A stretch of 64,000 nt of DNA. It comes from Planctomycetota bacterium. GTDB lineage: Bacteria > Planctomycetota > UBA1135 > UBA2386. The notes under the pieces were generated by a model. The model did not search any database and was not told the DNA's origin. It saw only the letters and a program-made list of their open reading frames with translations. The stretch's first letter is position 1, and the number at the start of each line of letters is the position of its first letter. The DNA lies in the NCBI GenBank assembly GCA_028281765.1, contig JANQJF010000024.1:54951-118950 (forward strand), written 5' to 3'. Made by a program: the position numbers and the translations under genes. Positions 1 to 9,531 of the stretch are shown here, piece by piece.

Positions 1-1
1 C

Positions 2-1996
2 AAGAACGGGTTCGGCCTGTCGCTGTTCGGCTTCGACCGCGACGGAGACCATCGCAAGCTCACCCGCGAACTCCGAGGCCGACGCATCGACACCGCCGAC
101 CCCGACGCGAGCCTGATCCTGCTCAAACCCACGGGTGGCGTGCCGCACAAGGGCGGCAAGCGACTGACTCCTGACGGCGAAGGCTACGCGACGCTCCGTC
201 GCTGGATCGAAGCGGGCGCGCGCAACGACGTGAAGCAGGCCCCGGAACTGGTCGGCCTCGAGCTCTTCCCGGAGCAAGCCGTGCTCGCCGGCCCTGACCT
301 CCTGCAGCGCGTTGTCGTGCGGGCGCGCTATTCCGACGGCAGCGACCGCGACGTCACCGATCTCTCCATCCTCAGCTCGTCGAACGAAGTCGCCGCGACC
401 GTGAACGCGAACGGCGTCATTCGCTCGGCGGAGCCGGGCGAGACATTCGTTATGGCGCGCTACGGCACGTTCGCCCTCGTCACGCAGGTGCTCGTGCTGC
501 CGAAGGACGTCGCGTTCACGTGGCCCGGAGACGTGGAGCCCGCCAACTACATCGACGCGTCGATCTTCGACAAGCTGGGCAAGCAGCGCATCGCCCCGGC
601 GGCACGCTGCGACGACGCGACGTTCGTCCGACGCGTCTACCTCGACGTGCTCAACCTGCTCCCGACGCCGGACGAAACGCGTCGATTCCTCGCGGACGAC
701 AATCCGAACAAGCGCGTGGAGCTCGTCGACGCCCTGCTCGAGCGACCGGAGTTTCCCGACGTCTGGGCGATGCAGTGGGCCGAGATCCTGCGCATCGAAC
801 CGGAGCAGCTCGAACCCAAAGGGATGTACGTCTACCACGACTGGCTGCGGGACGCGTTCCAGAGCAACCGCCCGCTCGACGAGATCGTGCGCGAACTGCT
901 GACGAGCAAGGGCGGCAACTTCGAGCAACCGCAGAGTAACTTCTACCTCGTCGAGCGGTCGACCAAGGGGATCGCCGAGAACGTCGCCCAGGTGTTCATG
1001 GGCATTCGCATCCAGTGCGCGCAGTGCCACAACCATCCGTTCGAACGCTGGACGATGGACGATTACTACGGCTTCGCCGCGTTCTTCAATCGCGTGCGAA
1101 GCAAGCGCGGCGAGGACCCTCGCGAGCGGATCGTGTTCGTGACCGGCGGCGGCGAACTCGCGAACCCCGTGACGGGCGTCGTCGCGAAGCCGACGTTCCT
1201 CGGCGGCGCGACGCCGGAGATCAAGCGAGGCCAGGATCGCCGCGCGGTCGTCGCGGACTGGCTGACCGCCGGGGACAACCCGTTCTTCGCGAAGAACATA
1301 GCGAATCGCGTGTTCGCTCGGTTCTTCGGTCGCGGTGTCGTCGACCCGCCCGACGACGTCCGCGTGAGCAACCCACCATCGCACCCCGAGCTCTACGAGC
1401 AGCTCGGCACCAAGCTCGTCGAATACGGCTACGACCTGCGGCAGCTCATCCGCGACATCTGCGCGTCGCACAGCTACCAGGCGGCCGCCCACCCCGACGC
1501 GCCACCCGCGTCGACGTTCGCCGGCGTCAACGTCCGACGCCTGACCGCCGAGCAGCTGCTCGACGCGATCTCCGACGTGACGCAGGTGCCGACGAAGTAC
1601 GACCGACTCCCGCTCGGCGCGCGCGCCACGCAGGTCGTGAACCCGACCGGCAACCGCTTCCTCGGCGTGTTCGGCCGCCCGGCGCGCGAGAGCGCGTGCA
1701 CCTGCGATCGACGCAACGAACCGACGCTGAGCCAGGTCCTGCACCTGATCAACGGGGCGACGACGACCGCGAAGCTACGGGACGACAAGGGGCGCCTGCG
1801 CCGCCTGCTCGCGTCCAAGGACGTGAGCGACGACGCGGTGCTCGACGAACTCTTCCTCGCCGCCTACAGCCGCATGCCGACGGACGGCGAGCGCGACAAG
1901 CTCCTACAGAAGGTCCGCGACGGCGATCGCGCGACCAACTGGGAGGACGTCTTCTGGGCGATCCTCAACTCTCGCGAATTCTTGTTCACCCACTGA
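2..1996 (+). CDS. DUF1549/DUF1553 planctomycete protein, 5' end outside window
   Basis: The reading frame is open from the first bases of the window, so the gene is cut at its 5' end; the GTG at 140 is internal. The N-terminal remnant resembles the end of a PSCyt1 cytochrome-like domain (ILLKPTGGVPHKGGKRL). A bacterial Ig-like group 2 domain follows at about nt 245-515, then DUF1549 with the CAQCHNHPFERW motif near nt 1016-1050, then DUF1553 to the end. This order is characteristic of large surface proteins expanded in Planctomycetota. Their function is unproven; heme binding and polysaccharide-related roles have been suggested. The next gene starts 7 nt downstream, so the two are probably co-transcribed. 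Confidence 0.88.
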   Translation, partial: KNGFGLSLFGFDRDGDHRKLTRELRGRRIDTADPDASLILLKPTGGVPHKGGKRLTPDGEGYATLRRWIEAGARNDVKQAPELVGLELFPEQAVLAGPDLLQRVVVRARYSDGSDRDVTDLSILSSSNEVAATVNANGVIRSAEPGETFVMARYGTFALVTQVLVLPKDVAFTWPGDVEPANYIDASIFDKLGKQRIAPAARCDDATFVRRVYLDVLNLLPTPDETRRFLADDNPNKRVELVDALLERPEFPDVWAMQWAEILRIEPEQLEPKGMYVYHDWLRDAFQSNRPLDEIVRELLTSKGGNFEQPQSNFYLVERSTKGIAENVAQVFMGIRIQCAQCHNHPFERWTMDDYYGFAAFFNRVRSKRGEDPRERIVFVTGGGELANPVTGVVAKPTFLGGATPEIKRGQDRRAVVADWLTAGDNPFFAKNIANRVFARFFGRGVVDPPDDVRVSNPPSHPELYEQLGTKLVEYGYDLRQLIRDICASHSYQAAAHPDAPPASTFAGVNVRRLTAEQLLDAISDVTQVPTKYDRLPLGARATQVVNPTGNRFLGVFGRPARESACTCDRRNEPTLSQVLHLINGATTTAKLRDDKGRLRRLLASKDVSDDAVLDELFLAAYSRMPTDGERDKLLQKVRDGDRATNWEDVFWAILNSREFLFTH

Positions 1997-2003
1997 GCAC
2001 GAC

Positions 2004-3935
2004 ATGAACCCATTCTCGAAGACACTTCTCGCCTGCGCTCTCCTGCTGCCGGTGAGCGTCGTCGCCCAGGACAAGAAGGCGCCGGATCCCACCGGGGCCG
2101 CCAAGCTCGCCGCGCTGCTGCAAGACCTGGAATCGCTCGCACCCGACGCGTGGAACCAGCGCGTGCAGGAACTCGAGACCAAGATCGCGGCGCACGGCAA
2201 GGCCGCGGCGGACCTGCGCAAGCGCGCGAAGGAGCTGCAGTCGAAGGCCACGCGCGAGGACGACGCCGCGAAGGCCGTGCGCGCGGAGATCGAGCGACTG
2301 CGTTCGCTGATGGCGCTCGTGAAGCCGAAGGGCAAACCGACCCCGAAGAAGGCTCCGGCAAAGAAGGTCGCGGAGGCGACCGCAGCGAAACCGAAAGCGA
2401 AGCCGAAGGCCGCGATGAAGAAGGCGCCTGCAAAGAAGCCGGCACCGAAGAAGAAGGCCGCGCCCAAGAAGGCGACACCGAAGAAGCAGGCGCCGAAGAA
2501 GGCGACTCCGAAGAAGAAGGCCCCGCCACCGGCGATGGCCGCCGCGGCCGCACCGAAGGCAAAGAACGTGGCGCCCGCGAAAGCCGCCCCACCTCCGAAG
2601 GTTCAGGTCGTCTCCTACGTCGAACATCTCCAGCCGCTTCTCGAGGAACGCTGCACGGTCTGCCACGACGAGGAGGACTCGAGCGGTGGCCTCGATCTCA
2701 GCACCTACGGCCGCGCGATCGAGGGCGGCAGCTCCGGCGCGACGATCGCGCCCGGCAACCCCGAAGGCAGCCGACTGTTCTTGATGGTGTCGAAGCAAGA
2801 ACGCCCCTTCATGCCGAAGGACGACGACCCGCTGAGCAAGGCCGAGGTCGAAATGATCCGTGCATGGATCGCGCTCGGCGCGCCCGAGGACACCGCGAGC
2901 GCCGAAGCCGCGGCGGAGAAGCTGCGGAAGAAACTCAGCGAAGAAGCGGCGCAGCGCGCCGCGCCGCAACCGACCAACGCGCCGGTCATGCCGCAGAACT
3001 GGAAGCCCGTCGCGCTGACCGAGGTCGTGCGACCGCCCGCCGTCAAGACGATCGCGAGTAGCCCCCACGCCCCGCTCGCGGCGATCGCTGGACAGCACCA
3101 GGTCCTGCTCGTCCACACCGAGTCGCTCGAGACGATCGGCGTTCTGCCGTTCGCCCTCGGCCAGGTCGAAGTGCTTCGCTTCACGAGCGACGGCAGGAAG
3201 CTGCTTGCGGCCGGTGGCCGGCCCGGCAAGCGTGGCGGCGCGATCCTGTTCGACGTGGCCACGGGCCACGCGATCGCCGAGTTCGGCCCCGAGCGTGACA
3301 CGGTACTCGCGGCCGCGATCAGCCCGGGCCAGTCCATCGTCGCGCTCGGCGGGCCGAGCCGCCGCGTGCGCGCGTACGCCACCGAGACCGGCGAACGTCT
3401 CTACGAGATCCGCGCGCACAACGACTGGGTGCTGAGCGCCGACATCAGCCCGGACGGCAACTACCTCGTGACGACGGACCGCGCCGGCATCGTGCAGGTG
3501 CACGAGGCCGACACGGGCCGCGACGTGCACACGATCAACCCGAAGGGCGGCTCCGCGAACGCGGTCGCGTTTCGGCCAGACGCCAAGGCGTTCGCCGTCG
3601 GCACGCACGACGGTCGCGTGCGCAGCTACGAGATCGGCGACGGCAAGCAACTCTGGAGCAAGGTCCACGGCCGCGACGCGGTGCTGGGTCTCGCGTGGTC
3701 GATTGACGGCTCACTCACGACGTGCGGAGTCGACGGCCGCGCCCGTCGCTGGAACCGCAACGGCGGCGAACTCGCGCGCTCACCCGCACTGAAGGAGTGG
3801 GCCTACAGCGTCGCGTGGTCGACGTCGAAGCGCACGCTCGTCGGCGACTGGGCCGGGCGCGTGCACGTGCTCGACGCGACGGGGAAGAAGGTCGACACGG
3901 CGATTCAGCCCGCGGTCGCGGGACCGTCGTCGTAG
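2004..3935 (+). CDS. Secreted PSCyt1 cytochrome-like protein with Lys/Ala/Pro-rich linker and WD40-like propeller
   Basis: The N-terminus carries a signal peptide ending near VSVVAQ. A charged coiled-coil stretch (about residues 30-105) leads into a Lys/Ala/Pro-rich region of repeated KKAPAKK and KKATPKK units (about 110-180). A PSCyt1-type domain follows with one heme motif, CTVCH, near residue 216 and the typical FMPKDDDPLSKAE segment. The C-terminal half (about 330-640) is a run of WD40-like beta-propeller blades. The protein probably acts outside the cytoplasmic membrane with the DUF1549/DUF1553 protein encoded just upstream. The histone-H1-like linker is unusual in an exported protein. 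The exact role is unknown. Confidence 0.85.
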   Translation: MNPFSKTLLACALLLPVSVVAQDKKAPDPTGAAKLAALLQDLESLAPDAWNQRVQELETKIAAHGKAAADLRKRAKELQSKATREDDAAKAVRAEIERLRSLMALVKPKGKPTPKKAPAKKVAEATAAKPKAKPKAAMKKAPAKKPAPKKKAAPKKATPKKQAPKKATPKKKAPPPAMAAAAAPKAKNVAPAKAAPPPKVQVVSYVEHLQPLLEERCTVCHDEEDSSGGLDLSTYGRAIEGGSSGATIAPGNPEGSRLFLMVSKQERPFMPKDDDPLSKAEVEMIRAWIALGAPEDTASAEAAAEKLRKKLSEEAAQRAAPQPTNAPVMPQNWKPVALTEVVRPPAVKTIASSPHAPLAAIAGQHQVLLVHTESLETIGVLPFALGQVEVLRFTSDGRKLLAAGGRPGKRGGAILFDVATGHAIAEFGPERDTVLAAAISPGQSIVALGGPSRRVRAYATETGERLYEIRAHNDWVLSADISPDGNYLVTTDRAGIVQVHEADTGRDVHTINPKGGSANAVAFRPDAKAFAVGTHDGRVRSYEIGDGKQLWSKVHGRDAVLGLAWSIDGSLTTCGVDGRARRWNRNGGELARSPALKEWAYSVAWSTSKRTLVGDWAGRVHVLDATGKKVDTAIQPAVAGPSS

Positions 3936-3989
3936 CGCACGCGGACCGAACGGCGCTTCGCCGCAGACCCGGCGAGCGCGAGACGACGC

Positions 3990-4601
3990 TTACGCGTCGC
4001 CTTCAGGTGCCGGTTCGTCGCCGCCTTCGGCGTCGCCTTCGGCATCACCGCCAGCCTTCGGCGCGGACATGTGGCAGATCACGGTGTCCTCTTCGCCTTC
4101 GGGGATCGTGACGCCGTCCGGCAGCGGCAGGTCCTTGAACTTGATCGCATCGCCGAGGTCCATGTCCTTGACCGCGACTTCGATCGTGTCCGGCACGGCG
4201 TGCGGCAGCGAGTCGACTTCGATCGCGTCCTTGTCCTTGATGAGCTCACCACCGCGCGAAGCGCCGGCCGGGTGGCCGAGGTAGGCGAGGTCGACGATGA
4301 CGCGGATCGGCTTGTCGAGATCGATGCGGCGCAGGTCGATGTGCAGCGGCTGGTCCGTCAGCACGTCGAACTGGATGTCCTGCAGGAAGACCCCTTGGGT
4401 CTTGCCGTCCATCTCGAGTCGGAACACGCGGTGGTGCTTGCGCAGCTCACGCGCGAGATCGGCTTCGTCGAGCGACAGGTTCACCGAGCCGAGCTCGCCG
4501 CCGTAGATGACGCAGGGCACGCGGCCGTTTTCACGCAGGCGCGCGACCTGGTTCGAGCCGACGGCATCGCGCTTTTCGACTTGCAGGGTCGTGACTTCCA
4601 T
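3990..4601 (-). CDS. rplY: 50S ribosomal protein L25 (TL5/CTC family)
   Basis: This 203-residue protein has the L25 N-terminal domain (starting MEVTTLQVEKRDAVGSNQ, with VPCVIYGG) that binds 5S rRNA. It also has the longer C-terminal beta domain of the TL5/CTC type (LPHAVPDTIEVAVKDMDLGDA region). An acidic Gly/Asp/Glu tail ends the protein. It follows prs and glmU on the same strand, the order seen in many bacteria (glmU-prs-ctc, often then pth). No pth lies downstream here; the gene instead converges on the cytochrome-like gene. Confidence 0.95.
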   Translation of the reverse strand: MEVTTLQVEKRDAVGSNQVARLRENGRVPCVIYGGELGSVNLSLDEADLARELRKHHRVFRLEMDGKTQGVFLQDIQFDVLTDQPLHIDLRRIDLDKPIRVIVDLAYLGHPAGASRGGELIKDKDAIEVDSLPHAVPDTIEVAVKDMDLGDAIKFKDLPLPDGVTIPEGEEDTVICHMSAPKAGGDAEGDAEGGDEPAPEGDA

Positions 4602-4642
4602 GATCAGGGTCCTCTTACAGTGTCAGAATTCTCAGGGTCGGC

Positions 4643-5596
4643 TCACAGCCGAGCATCAGGGTCGAACAGCGAGCTGACGCTTTCGCTGCGATGGATTCGG
4701 TCGATGGCCCGCGCCAGGAGCGGCGCGATCGAGACCATCTCGATCTTCTCCGGCAGCCCCTCCTTGGGCGGGATGCTGTCGGTGAAGAGGCACCTCTCGG
4801 CGGGGCACGCCTCGAGCTTCTCGACGGCGGAGCCACAGAGCACCGCGTGGCTCGCGACGATGAACACGCGCCGTGCGCCGCGCTCCTTCATGATCCGCGC
4901 CGCGCCGGAAATCGAGCCGCCGGTCGAGACCATGTCGTCGACGAGCACGACGTCGCGGTCCTTCACTTCACCGACGACGTTCTCGACGATGGTCTCGGAG
5001 CCGCTGAGTCGACGCTTGTCCACGATCGCGATCTCGGTGCCGAGCTCCTTCGCATACGCGCGCGCGAGCTTGGTGCCCCCGACGTCCGGCGACACGACGA
5101 CCGGCTTTTCGGCGCCGAGCGCGCGCATCTTGTCCATCAGCACCGGGCGTGCGAACAGGTGGTCCACCGGAATGTCGAAGAAGCCCTGGATCTGCGCCGC
5201 GTGCAGATCGACCGACACGACGCGATCCGCGCCGGCGGTGGTCAACAGGTCCGCGACGAGCTTCGCGTTGATCGGCACGCGCCCCTCGTCCTTGCGGTCC
5301 TTGCGAGCGTAGCCGTAGTACGGAATGACCGCGGTGATGCGATCGGCCGAGGCGCGCTTCAAGCAGTCGATGAACGACAGCAGCTCGAACAGGTTGACGT
5401 GCACCGGCGGGCAGGTCGGCTGCACGACGAACACGTCCGCGCCGCGCACGTCGCAGTCGACCTTCAGGTTGATCTCGCCGTCCGGGAACGGCTCGAGCGT
5501 CGAGTCGCCGAGCGGCGTGCCCATGTGGGAACAGATGTCGCGCGCCAGCTGAGGGTGCGCGGTCCCGGTGAAGATCCTGAGCCGATCGCCTCTCAC
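4643..5596 (-). CDS. prs: Ribose-phosphate pyrophosphokinase (PRPP synthetase)
   Basis: The enzyme makes PRPP from ribose 5-phosphate and ATP for nucleotide, His and Trp synthesis in the cytoplasm. At 317 residues it has the normal class I length. Visible motifs are FPDGEINLKV, the YYGYARKDRK region, the SVDLHAAQIQGFF segment and the PRPP-binding loop DVVLVDDMVSTGGS. The start ATG overlaps the glmU stop by four bases, showing translational coupling. rplY follows 41 nt downstream. Confidence 0.97.
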   Translation of the reverse strand: MRGDRLRIFTGTAHPQLARDICSHMGTPLGDSTLEPFPDGEINLKVDCDVRGADVFVVQPTCPPVHVNLFELLSFIDCLKRASADRITAVIPYYGYARKDRKDEGRVPINAKLVADLLTTAGADRVVSVDLHAAQIQGFFDIPVDHLFARPVLMDKMRALGAEKPVVVSPDVGGTKLARAYAKELGTEIAIVDKRRLSGSETIVENVVGEVKDRDVVLVDDMVSTGGSISGAARIMKERGARRVFIVASHAVLCGSAVEKLEACPAERCLFTDSIPPKEGLPEKIEMVSIAPLLARAIDRIHRSESVSSLFDPDARL

Positions 5597-6873
5597 TTGT
5601 CGCCTCCGTCGGTCGCAGCGCGAGCGCGCAGGGGTTTCGCCGGCACGCCGACGTAAGTCTCGCCTTCGCCGATCGACGTGCCGCGCGTCACGATCGCGCC
5701 AGCACCCGTCGAAGAGCCCGGTCCCATCGTCATCGGCGCGACGAGCACGGTGCCGCTGCCGACGAAGGCGCCGTCGCCGATCGTCGTCTGGTGCTTGTGC
5801 TTGCCGTCGTAGTTCGCCGTGATCGTGCCGCAGCCGATGTTCGCATCGCTGCCGAGCACCGCATCGCCGAGGTAGGTCAGGTGCTTCGCCTTCGTGCCCT
5901 CGCCGATGTGCGCCTTCTTGGTCTCGACGAAGTTGCCGACCTCGGCACGGTTCTCGAGCTTGGTGCCGACGCGCAGGTGGCTGAACGGTCCGACCTCGCA
6001 GTGCTCACCGATCACGACGCCGCTGTGGATCACGGTGCACGGCAGCACGCGCGTGTCGCGACCGATCGTCACGCCGTGGTCGATGTAGGTCGACGCCGGG
6101 TCGTCGATGATGACACCGTTGCCGAGGTGCTCGAGCAGAATACGCTCACGCATGATCTGCGTCGCGAGCGACAGCTGGCGCAGGTCGTTGATGCCGGTGA
6201 CGTCCTCGGGATCGTCCGCGGCGACGGTGACGACGGCCTGGCCATCGTCGAGCAGCGCGAACACCGTGTCGGTCAGGTAGAGCTCACCCTGCGCGTTGTC
6301 GTCACTCAGCCCCGCGAGAAGCGGACGCAGTCCCGCGGCGTCGTAGCAGTAGAAGCCCGCGTTGATCTCGTCGATCGTGCGCTCGGCGTCGGAGCAGTCG
6401 CGCTCCTCGCGAATGCCGAGCATCTCGCCTTCCGAGCCGCGCAGGATGCGGCCGAGACCGGTCGGATCGTCGGGGTAGGCGGTCAGCACCGACGCGCCCG
6501 CCGAGCCGCGCGCATCTCGCAGCGCCTGCAGGGTGTCGGCGGTCATCAGCGGCACGTCCCCGTAGACGATCATCACGTCGCCGTCGAAGTCCGCGAGCGC
6601 TTCCATCGCGACCTGCACCGCGTGGCCCGTACCGCGCGGTTCGCCCTGGTCGACGATCGCCAGGCCGTCGCGATCCGCCAACGTCTCCTCGATCCGCTCC
6701 TTGCCGTGGTGCAGCACGACCACCGTCCGGTCCGCGCGGAGCTCGGCGACGGTATCGAGCACGGTCGCCAACAAGGTACGACCGCACAATGGCAGTAACA
6801 CCTTGGGGACACTGACCTTAGTGCGAGTACCAAGGCCTGCGGCGAGCACGACGACCGCGAGTGGACGGGACAT
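5593..6873 (-). CDS. glmU: Bifunctional GlmU: UDP-GlcNAc pyrophosphorylase and GlcN-1-P acetyltransferase
   Basis: GlmU acetylates glucosamine-1-phosphate and then forms UDP-GlcNAc, the precursor of peptidoglycan and LPS. The N-terminal nucleotidyltransferase shows LAAGLGTRTKVSVPKV and the metal-binding YGDVPLM segment. The C-terminal left-handed beta-helix carries FVETKKAHIGEGTKAKHLTY and IGCGTITANYDGKHKHQT. I chose the ATG at 6873 (MSRPLAVVVLAAG), because the frame further upstream is Arg/Pro-rich and unlike GlmU; this gives 426 residues, slightly short of the E. coli enzyme. Presence of glmU together with lpx-type envelopes is expected in Planctomycetota. Confidence 0.96.
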   Translation of the reverse strand: MSRPLAVVVLAAGLGTRTKVSVPKVLLPLCGRTLLATVLDTVAELRADRTVVVLHHGKERIEETLADRDGLAIVDQGEPRGTGHAVQVAMEALADFDGDVMIVYGDVPLMTADTLQALRDARGSAGASVLTAYPDDPTGLGRILRGSEGEMLGIREERDCSDAERTIDEINAGFYCYDAAGLRPLLAGLSDDNAQGELYLTDTVFALLDDGQAVVTVAADDPEDVTGINDLRQLSLATQIMRERILLEHLGNGVIIDDPASTYIDHGVTIGRDTRVLPCTVIHSGVVIGEHCEVGPFSHLRVGTKLENRAEVGNFVETKKAHIGEGTKAKHLTYLGDAVLGSDANIGCGTITANYDGKHKHQTTIGDGAFVGSGTVLVAPMTMGPGSSTGAGAIVTRGTSIGEGETYVGVPAKPLRARAATDGGDK

Positions 6874-7027
6874 GAGAGGACGGGCCCCGCGGCGCCGGAT
6901 GGCAGCGGGAGAGGAAATTGGGGCGCGGATTGTCCGGACCGGCCCCGCCGGGGTCAAGAGCGGGTTCCGACGGTTCCCGGACGCCCTACGGCCGGCCCGG
7001 CCCCCGTGCCGATGAAACCCTCAGGGA

Positions 7028-8407
7028 ATGGGGAACATCGTCTTCGGAGCGCCGACGATTCGGCAATACCACCTGCACGGTCTGCTCGCGCAATCGCTGA
7101 TGCGACGCGGCCACCGCGTGACCGTGCTCGCCGAAGACCCCGTCACACAAAGGTTTTACGACGCCCAAGGGCTGAGGACGCGGCTCCTGCCCCAGCAGAC
7201 CGCGACCGCCGAGCTGCGCGGCATGCCGCTCGAAGCGGCGGCTCTCCGCGACTGCCGACTCGCGGGGATCGCGAACCCCGGCCCCGGCCGCCTCGAGCGC
7301 GTGCGCGCGCGCCTCGCCCGGTTCGTGCCGGGCCTGCTCCGCTACTTCTGCGTCGAGACGCCGGACCTGGTCCTGATCCACGATCGCCGCACGGGTCTCC
7401 ACCGGCTGATCCAGTACATCGCCAAGGAGTTCGGCGCCGACATCCTCCACACGGCGCCCGGCCTGCTGCCCGGAACGATGCAGTGGGACGAAGACGGCAT
7501 CGACGCCGACTCCTCCCGATGCCGACGCAACGCGAAGGCCTACACGCGACGACCACGCGACGAGATGTTCTTGATGGCGGCCCTCGCCGCGGTGCTCGGC
7601 GGCGTCGGCGCGACTCCGACCGAACGCAGTCGCGTCCAGGTTCCGGGCCTGCGCGACCGCATGCGCGCGATGCTGAGCGCGCTCCGGCGCGGTCAGCTCG
7701 GACCCGCCTACCACGCCATGACCGCTTGGCAGCGCGCTCACGCCCAGGCCGAAGCCGCCGCGCGTGATGCTGAGCCTCTGCCGGAGAGCCCATTCGTCGC
7801 CGTGATGCTGCAAGAGGGCGACGAAGCATCGATGCGCGTCGACGCCGTCGATGCGCCCAATCACGAGCAGCTCGTGATCGCGACGCAGGCCGCGACGTTC
7901 GCCGTCGACTCGAGCATCCCGACCGCGATCGTGCCGCCGCGCTCCGGATTGTCTCGCGACGTCGAGCAAGCGATCCGCAGTCGCCCCGGCCGCTTCGTCG
8001 TCTGCTCACCCGACGACGCGATGCTCGCGCTGACGACCGCGCTCGCCGTCACGACGGTCCACCACCCGCACAGCCTCGCGGCGATCCTCGCCGGCACGCC
8101 CGTCTTGCACACCGGCAGCGCGCTGTTCGAGCACGCCGAGGTCGCGACGAAGACGACGACCGATCGACTGCGCTTCGATCTCGCCCAGGCGATCGAACGA
8201 CCGAATCCGCCCTGGCGAGAGAGCTATCTGACCCACACACTCGTGTACGATCACGTGTGGTGCGACGCGGAGGAGCCCGACGACAACGGACTCGGCGGCC
8301 TCGTCCAGCACATCGAGCATCGGATCGCCGCGTCTGCGGCAGAGTCGCCCGAAGTGCACTACCGCGCCGGACCGGTGTGGCCGCTACTGACGACGACGGA
8401 GGAGTGA
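7028..8407 (+). CDS. Putative glycosyltransferase / capsule polysaccharide synthesis-like protein
   Basis: This 459-residue cytoplasmic protein starts like a GT-B glycosyltransferase or capsule protein (GHRVTVLAEDPVTQRFYDAQG). Its C-terminal part reads like the KpsC/KpsS capsule proteins: LTTALAVTTVHHPHSLAAIL followed by GTPVLHTGSALFEHAE, where a surface-sugar transferase would bind its nucleotide sugar. The middle is not recognised. A GT4 glycosyltransferase follows directly, supporting a role in cell-surface glycan synthesis. The start ATG has an AGGGA element just upstream. The family assignment is tentative. Confidence 0.55.
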   Translation: MGNIVFGAPTIRQYHLHGLLAQSLMRRGHRVTVLAEDPVTQRFYDAQGLRTRLLPQQTATAELRGMPLEAAALRDCRLAGIANPGPGRLERVRARLARFVPGLLRYFCVETPDLVLIHDRRTGLHRLIQYIAKEFGADILHTAPGLLPGTMQWDEDGIDADSSRCRRNAKAYTRRPRDEMFLMAALAAVLGGVGATPTERSRVQVPGLRDRMRAMLSALRRGQLGPAYHAMTAWQRAHAQAEAAARDAEPLPESPFVAVMLQEGDEASMRVDAVDAPNHEQLVIATQAATFAVDSSIPTAIVPPRSGLSRDVEQAIRSRPGRFVVCSPDDAMLALTTALAVTTVHHPHSLAAILAGTPVLHTGSALFEHAEVATKTTTDRLRFDLAQAIERPNPPWRESYLTHTLVYDHVWCDAEEPDDNGLGGLVQHIEHRIAASAAESPEVHYRAGPVWPLLTTTEE

Positions 8408-8420
8408 CATCCGCATCCTG

Positions 8421-9494
8421 ATGACATGCGACGCACTGCGCGAGCCGGTGCGTGGAGTCGGCCGCGTGTGCGAAACGCTGCTGCCGAAGCTGTCGTCCGA
8501 TGCGACCCCCGTCACGCCGCTCGACGTCGCGGACAACCGCAGGGCGAGCGAACTCGCGGGTCACGAGTGCGCGGTGATCCCCGCGCCGATCGGCCCGGCC
8601 AAGACGGCGCGCTGGCACGCGACGCTGCTGCGCCGGATCGCGCGCGCCGGCATCGAGCACGACGTGCTGCTGAGCATGTCGGGTTTTCCGCTCGTGTTCG
8701 GCGATCACGAGCGCGCGTGCATGTGGATCCACGATCTGCACATGCTCGAGCCCGGCTTCTACCAGCCTGGCAAGCGCATCTGGTTCCAGGCGTTCTTGCG
8801 GCGCAGTCTGCAGAAGTCCGCCCTGCGCATCTGCGTTTCGGAGTTCACGAAGCGCGAACTCGAGCGACGGTTCCCCGAGCTGGACCCGGCGCACAACGTC
8901 GTCGTTCACAACGCGGTGCCGACGAACTTCACTCCCGAGACCGCCGCGATCGATGGCGGACGGCGCGGACACTTCCTGTTCGTCGGTCAGCTGGAGCGCC
9001 GCAAGAATCTGTCGCGCTTGCTCGTCGCATGGAGCGCAGCGCGCGCGGCCGGCGTCGAAGGGGAACTCCGCATCGTCGGCCGTCGTGGCCCCGGCGCCGA
9101 GGCGATCCTCGAGCAGGCCGCTGCACTCGACAGCGTCCACGTCCACACGAACGCGGACGACCGCGAGCTGCACGAGCTCTACTCGGGCGCGAAGGCCGTG
9201 CTGCTGCCGTCGCTTCACGAGGGCTTCGGCATCCCGGCGATCGAAGCGATGCAAGCCGGCAAGCCGGTGCTGACGTCGAAGGGCACGGCGCTCGAAGAAG
9301 TCACCGCCGACGCCGCGCTGCTCGTCGAGCCGACGAGCACGACGGCGATTCGCGACGGCATCCTCGCGCTCGATCGAAACGCGGAGCTGCGCGGAGAGCT
9401 CGTCGCGCGCGGCCACGAACGCGCGTCGCGCTTCACGCCGGACGCGCAGGCGACGGCACTGCGCGACGCGCTGACAGAGCGATTCCGGATTTGA
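8421..9494 (+). CDS. Glycosyltransferase family 4-like protein
   Basis: A GT-B fold retaining glycosyltransferase is indicated by LFVGQLERRKNLSRLL, the acceptor/donor-domain signature SLHEGFGIPAIEAMQAGKPV (Glu pair spaced seven residues) and ICVSEFTKRELERRFP. It probably adds a hexose from a nucleotide sugar during surface-glycan assembly. The first in-frame ATG is at 8421, but the four codons before it read I-R-I-L, exactly what is expected at the front of this family, and a GGAGG element lies 6 nt before the ATC at 8409. The true start may therefore be the non-standard ATC at 8409. Confidence 0.85.
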   Translation: MTCDALREPVRGVGRVCETLLPKLSSDATPVTPLDVADNRRASELAGHECAVIPAPIGPAKTARWHATLLRRIARAGIEHDVLLSMSGFPLVFGDHERACMWIHDLHMLEPGFYQPGKRIWFQAFLRRSLQKSALRICVSEFTKRELERRFPELDPAHNVVVHNAVPTNFTPETAAIDGGRRGHFLFVGQLERRKNLSRLLVAWSAARAAGVEGELRIVGRRGPGAEAILEQAAALDSVHVHTNADDRELHELYSGAKAVLLPSLHEGFGIPAIEAMQAGKPVLTSKGTALEEVTADAALLVEPTSTTAIRDGILALDRNAELRGELVARGHERASRFTPDAQATALRDALTERFRI

Positions 9495-9531
9495 GCTAAC
9501 GGACGGATCGCACATCCGATGTGATAGCGGC

